Assembly (NCBI RefSeq): GCF_018143015.1
Contig: NC_054741.1
Span: 55,939,048-56,003,047, forward strand
From: Lytechinus variegatus
Taxonomy: Eukaryota; Echinodermata; Echinoidea; Temnopleuroida; Toxopneustidae
Direction of reading: 5' to 3'
Length of the DNA stretch: 64,000 nt
Positions within the stretch are counted from its first letter, which is position 1; the number at the start of each line of letters is the position of its first letter. A program made the position numbers and the translations under genes. The notes below the pieces were generated by a model, which saw nothing but the letters and a program-made list of their open reading frames with translations, made no database searches and was not told where the DNA came from. This document shows positions 59,863 through 64,000 of this stretch, in pieces.

Positions 59863-59964
59863 TCAAAATTGGATATTTCTGTTCACTGAAACCCTCCTAG
59901 GACGGTTTGAGAAAATTGATATCTGCTCATAGAACAAATATTGCAGTAAAATCAGTCATAACCT

Positions 59965-62146
59965 TCAGTGTACGACTGTTCCATCATATGTCAACGCAAT
60001 GTTCAAGAGTTCTTGACCAAGAGCTTCATTTCTCCCACCAGGCAAGAAATCTGTGGCAAGCTCACGTAGGGTCACAGCGATGCGTCGAGCTCGAATGGCT
60101 TCTCGTGGTATTGCATGCTTCCACTTATATCTAGCATCGTTACTCAGTATTATCAAACTTTTCCTTGGCATTGGCATCAATAGTTCGTGCACTAGCCATT
60201 CCTCTTGCTGGCTTCCAACATTATGGTTGTCTTGCTGATTTGTTCCAGATTCATTGGGTACTCCATGACAAGAAGTATCAGTTTCATATTTCAGTAATAG
60301 GGAAGTGTCCGAGAGAAGATTGATGGTGACGAGTCTGTTCCCCCATAGCCAGAAATCATCAAAGTGAAGATCAATGGCCGACCCTCTATCGGGCGTGTAC
60401 TCTAGGTGGCACTGCTCAACAGGAAGAAAGTCTTCAAGCTCTGGGAGACGGTTCATGCGAGACACCAGTGGTTTGCTGAAAGTTGGTAGACCAGTGAAGC
60501 CACCTTGCTTGACTTTTCTACGTTTGAAGTTTGGTTTAGGGCCATAGTCCTGTTGATTGTAAACACAAGAAAATACAATAAATAAAGTAGTCATTTAATT
60601 TCACAGAAAACGAAATTACAGTTTCATGCTATGAATATAAGAATGCTAGAAATGATAATTAACTTTGATACCAGTTGCAATTAATTAGATTTATACACCC
60701 CTGTGTTTAAGTATCAGGCTTAGCCAAAAGAAATGCTAATTAGAAGTGGGGGAAAAATGTTCTACTTTTTGCAATTTCTAAAAAATCAAAAACTTATGTG
60801 CACCCAGACTGTAATGCCTGTTGCAATAGATATCCATGACATTATTCACAAAATTCATTTTACAGAATAAGCTTGTGAATTACAGGCCTACATGTGACAC
60901 CTCTAAAGGCTACAATGTATACCCTATAACAAAGAATAATTGAACAACACTAAACCTCAACAAAACTTCAATACAAGTTGGCATTTTTTTATAAATGGGA
61001 AACGCGTTTTCACTGATCATCTGGAAGGACTTACTTGTTTGAATCTTCCTGACTGAGACGCCTTCCATGGACTCCTTTCAATCCTGTGCACCATCTCCAC
61101 TTCCTCTTGGTCCGTTATAAAGTCAGGTATTACTTGTATCCCAGGCAAGACAAAACCCTGTGTAGCATGGTGATCAGGGCATCCTATATCTGATTGCGTT
61201 CTCTTGTCTCTCATCCCCTCAGAATGTGGAGGAGGTTGGATTTTTCCACACAAGTAACAGTATCTCCAGAGTTCCTATTATACGATGGACATTAACCAGG
61301 AAGGCTAATATTATATAACTATTACATTCCCCGCAAGATTAAGGTCAGACTAATTGATCAATAAATTCATACATCTTTCTTTTTTATCATTCATGAGTAA
61401 CCAGACTGTAACACAAAAAAGTAAATTTTCCTTCAATCCAAACAGTGTCACTTTTCAATGACAAACATGTCAAGTGAAAGTTGATGTACTGGTATGTCAA
61501 TGGCTAAAATTAAAGAACAATTTATGTGTAAACATGAAATAATCCATCAAGTCATGCACGAGTTGGTCACCAATTTGACTAGAATATAATTATTTTTTAA
61601 TGATTGTTCAATAGACCCAATTTGGAATGGCAGAGCACTGTTCTTATTGCGGACCATAGTAAAGGAAAGTTTCCATTAAAAATTCTTTGTACAAAGCCCA
61701 TGACAAAACAGTTGCAGCTCAAAATAAAATCTTTCAGTGGCAGATCCAGAAATTTGAAAGAACATGGGGCAACTTAAAAAAAAAGGGGGTACAGATCAGA
61801 GTGAGCTACATTAATATGTATGTCCCACGGGTGATTAAACTTCTCAAAATGTATATAGGGTGGGGGCATGCATCATGATCCCTTATGCTCCCGCAGGGAT
61901 CCGTCTCAATTTTTTAAAATCTCTACTACTAGTTTTAATGAGATATTTTACAATTTCCATAATTTTTTCTGAGGATTATCATTACTCTAAATGATCTAGC
62001 CTAGGGGTCAGTTTTTACATAATCCTTACCTGAAAATATTCCCTGCCTGCTGGTGCATGCTTCACTTGGATATCTTTGGCCTCACAGACGAGGCAGGAGC
62101 GGATTCCTGTACATCCACAAGGCCTTGGATAATGGAGTCCTTCCAT
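59965..62146 (-). CDS. ALKBH4: ALKBH4, Fe(II)/2-oxoglutarate-dependent AlkB-type demethylase
   Basis: Mammalian ALKBH4 demethylates monomethylated Lys84 of actin, supporting actomyosin function and cytokinesis; DNA 6mA activity is also claimed. Three exons: 62146-62030, 61274-61035, 60549-59965; 942 nt encode 313 residues, against 302 in human. The start MEGLHYPRP precedes the ALKBH4-specific cluster CGCTGIRSCLVC (C10, C12, C18, C21), and Y-C-Y-L-C follows in exon 2. GRFKQDYGPK matches human GRRKQDYGPK across the exon 2/3 junction. The double-stranded beta-helix has its iron ligands in AIDLHFDD (H181, D183) and KWKHAI (H264), and RRIAVT carries the 2-oxoglutarate arginine (R275). A Gln/Asn-rich loop (~218-236, SGTNQQDNHN) occupies the place of a longer variable loop in human. 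It is convergent with STYXL1. Confidence 0.96.
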
Positions 62147-62646
62147 TCAAGGAAATTGCTGCTGGACTCTGCAAATTTGAATTGAGCTAAAGTGATTTTC
62201 GGCTTTCGCACGAACCTTGATAAAACAAGAAAGAGACACACAAGAGGGACAGGCAAGTTAGTCAGTGGTGAGTGGCATACAAAAAACATGGGCTAGCATA
62301 AAATATACGTAAGTTACATTCATGTTCAACTCATGTCATGGATACTGGTTCTCACTTCTGCTTGGCTAATTTCATTAGCACATGTTATAAACTGCAGGAT
62401 GTAAATTACATTATGAATCTAATTCTTTGATTCATTTGAACTGAATCAAAATCAAAACTGATATAAATTAAACAAAAGCAGAAGTCTCAGGTTACAATGG
62501 CGGATGGATACTTGCAGTCTGCAACTACCCTGTCATTGAGTTTATACAACATACAAACACCACACATTCAAAAAGTCTCACTTAAATTGTAACATAAACA
62601 CGCTTAGAACTTTTATTCAACTCATCTATGATCCATTTTTCATTAA

Positions 62647-63397
62647 CCCTAAATAGACTGGGCTATTTCAACGCCTAAGAAGATGGGGGGGGGCTGATTC
62701 AGCCCCCCCTTATGATCTCGGCCGTCGATCACGCGATCGCGACGAAAATTGGCACAAGCGTTACCCATGGTATTATCTACAAAACTATAACATCAAATTC
62801 TGCAAAAAATCTCATGTCTCATTAATTATGCTAATTTATGCATAAAATCATAAGTTTGCTCTAATTAAATAAATAATGCCCCTGAAATGCTAATTTTTGT
62901 TTCACATACTCTAGATAGGCATCTGATCAAATTGATTTTTTTTAAATTTCAAAATCACATTCATTTTCTTATGTATTCTATTGTTTTCTAAATTTCTTAT
63001 GTATTTCTGTGTTTTTTGACTTTTTGTTTTTTATTATTTTTTCAATGGAAATTGTCGGGGACTTTATTTTGACCATAAACAAGATAAAATTAATTGATTT
63101 CAAGCAGTAAAAGGAAAAATAATGATACATTTATGAATTTAGGCTAAGAACACTATTTGCATTGGATTTGTACACAAATTCACGTTTTTGAGTAATTTTG
63201 GGTCTGCATGCACTTACGAAATGTTGCGTAATTTTGGAACCGCGTACGGGGGGGTCACAATTTTGGTCTCAAAAGTTGCGCGAGACTTGAAATTAAAAAG
63301 TCAGTGAGCGACGCGGTCAAAAAATTTCGCGCGATGGATTTATTGCGAAAAATGTCGAGGGGGGGGCTGAATCAGCCCCCCCCCAGTCTTTTTAGGG
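62647..63397. mobile_element. piggyBac-like MITE, 751 bp
   Basis: The ends CCCTAAATAGACTGGG and (inverted) CCCTAAAAAGACTGGG are flanked by TTAA at 62643-62646 and 63398-63401. CCCT termini in a TTAA target are typical of piggyBac. Subterminal palindromes GGGGGGCTGATTCAGCCCCC lie at both ends. There is no transposase. A diverged half copy is at about 29500-29735. Confidence 0.8.
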
Positions 63398-63583
63398 TTA
63401 ATATTCTAGATCTACTTCTATCTACTCTCTAACGTTAGCCTAGCAATTTTTTTATTCACCAGAGCACTGTAAAAAAAAGTGTTTTTGTGAGGCCTTCTAC
63501 TGATGAAAAGTATTAACCCACAAACAAAGTTTTGCATTTAATTCGCGTGCGTCGGGTAACGTTGGTGAAGAACAATAGGAAAC

Positions 63584-63594
63584 AAGATGGCGGC
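63584..63594 (+). promoter_or_regulatory. YY1-type motif AAGATGGCGGC
   Basis: An exact AAGATGGCGGC, the activating YY1 site found near start sites of many housekeeping genes. Its own ATG is followed by a stop after two more codons, so it is not a coding start. It may mark a promoter for ALKBH4 (through an unseen 5' exon) or for a gene to the right. Confidence 0.4.
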
Positions 63595-64000
63595 ATAAAC
63601 ATCAGGCAAGTCTCTTCCGTCTTGTCATGATATTTTTCTCATTTTTTTGATGAATTCTTCTTTAAAAATAAAATCGATGGCGCAGAAATGTCGGAAATGA
63701 AGTTGCATCCCATGTGCATGATTTAGGGCTAGATCTTTTAAAAGGAAAGTAGACATCTAGGGGGCGAAAGTTTCAGGTTTTGGCGGCCTACAGTGCTACA
63801 CGCACGTGAATGGATAGGGATACCTGACTTCGTTGAGAGTAACCTTACGTTAGAAAATGATTTTTACTCTCTAGAAGCCTCCTGGCTACCCCCCCTGGGG
63901 TTTGTGTCATGATTGTGTGACATGACCGTTTGTACATTATTGAAGATTGGATTGTTTCGTACAAGAAGAATTCAAATCTTGATCTAGAAAGTATTCAGTT

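Larger units (their letters stand above)
55409..59964. other. Convergent intergenic region between STYXL1 and ALKBH4
   Basis: Both neighbours end here. AATAAA at 55488-55493 with a downstream TTGTGTTTTTTC is a good STYXL1 poly(A) site. The rest holds a hairpin MITE (55811-56023), a SINE tail fragment (about 56941-57015), a CAGAG element (57411-57628) and a nested MITE pair (58767-59630). Short open frames at 56000-56900 show no protein-like pattern. Confidence 0.65.
62147..64000. other. Region upstream of ALKBH4
   Basis: It contains the ALKBH4 promoter side, the piggyBac-like MITE and, beyond it, sequence with CG-containing words and a YY1-type motif. ATGs near 63586-63710 open only into frames of a few codons, so no + strand gene is supported inside the window. 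Confidence 0.55.

Noticed and set aside
1-64000. CRISPR array, bacterial operon or viral element
   Set aside because: Spliced animal genes and eukaryotic repeats explain the window; no regularly spaced identical repeats, and no LTR or capsid-type element, were seen.

Overview
The window looks like nuclear DNA of a marine deuterostome, most probably an echinoderm and plausibly a sea urchin. The genes are animal genes with many short exons, GT-AG introns and long AT-rich introns. The spaces between them are full of short DNA transposons, hairpin MITEs and a tRNA-derived SINE. The organism call rests on repeat style and gene sequence and was not checked against a database. I saw no LTR or retrovirus-like element.

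Layout. (1) 701-5184, + strand: the last five exons of CCT6 (TCP-1 zeta); the first ~60% lies left of the window. (2) 5185-11888: no gene; a SINE, several MITEs and a 1.26 kb element with a ~163 bp tandem core that carries six perfect AGGTCA-A-AGGTCA sites. (3) 21186-11889, - strand: a complete 12-exon gene for a secreted mosaic serine protease of 591 residues (signal peptide, five LDL-receptor class A modules, one thrombospondin type 1 module, trypsin domain). (4) 21187-26431: transposon-rich, with two adjacent near-perfect palindromes. (5) 26432-27539, + strand: a two-exon gene for an unrecognised 298-residue protein with a coiled-coil tail. (6) 27540-33665: repeats only. (7) 46376-33666, - strand: complete mitochondrial malate dehydrogenase (MDH2), 8 exons, 337 residues. 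(8) 46992-55408, + strand: complete STYXL1 (MK-STYX pseudophosphatase), 9 exons, 313 residues, head-to-head with MDH2 across 615 bp. (9) 62146-59965, - strand: complete ALKBH4, 3 exons, 313 residues. (10) 62147-64000: a piggyBac-like MITE and a possible promoter with a YY1-type motif.

All complete gene models close in frame over every splice junction. Two results stand out. The MDH2/STYXL1 divergent pair is the same arrangement as in human, so a bidirectional promoter linking a TCA-cycle enzyme to a mitochondria-associated pseudophosphatase may be very old. In addition, all four recognised genes with clear human orthologues (CCT6A, MDH2, STYXL1, ALKBH4) map to human chromosome 7, which suggests a remnant of ancestral linkage.
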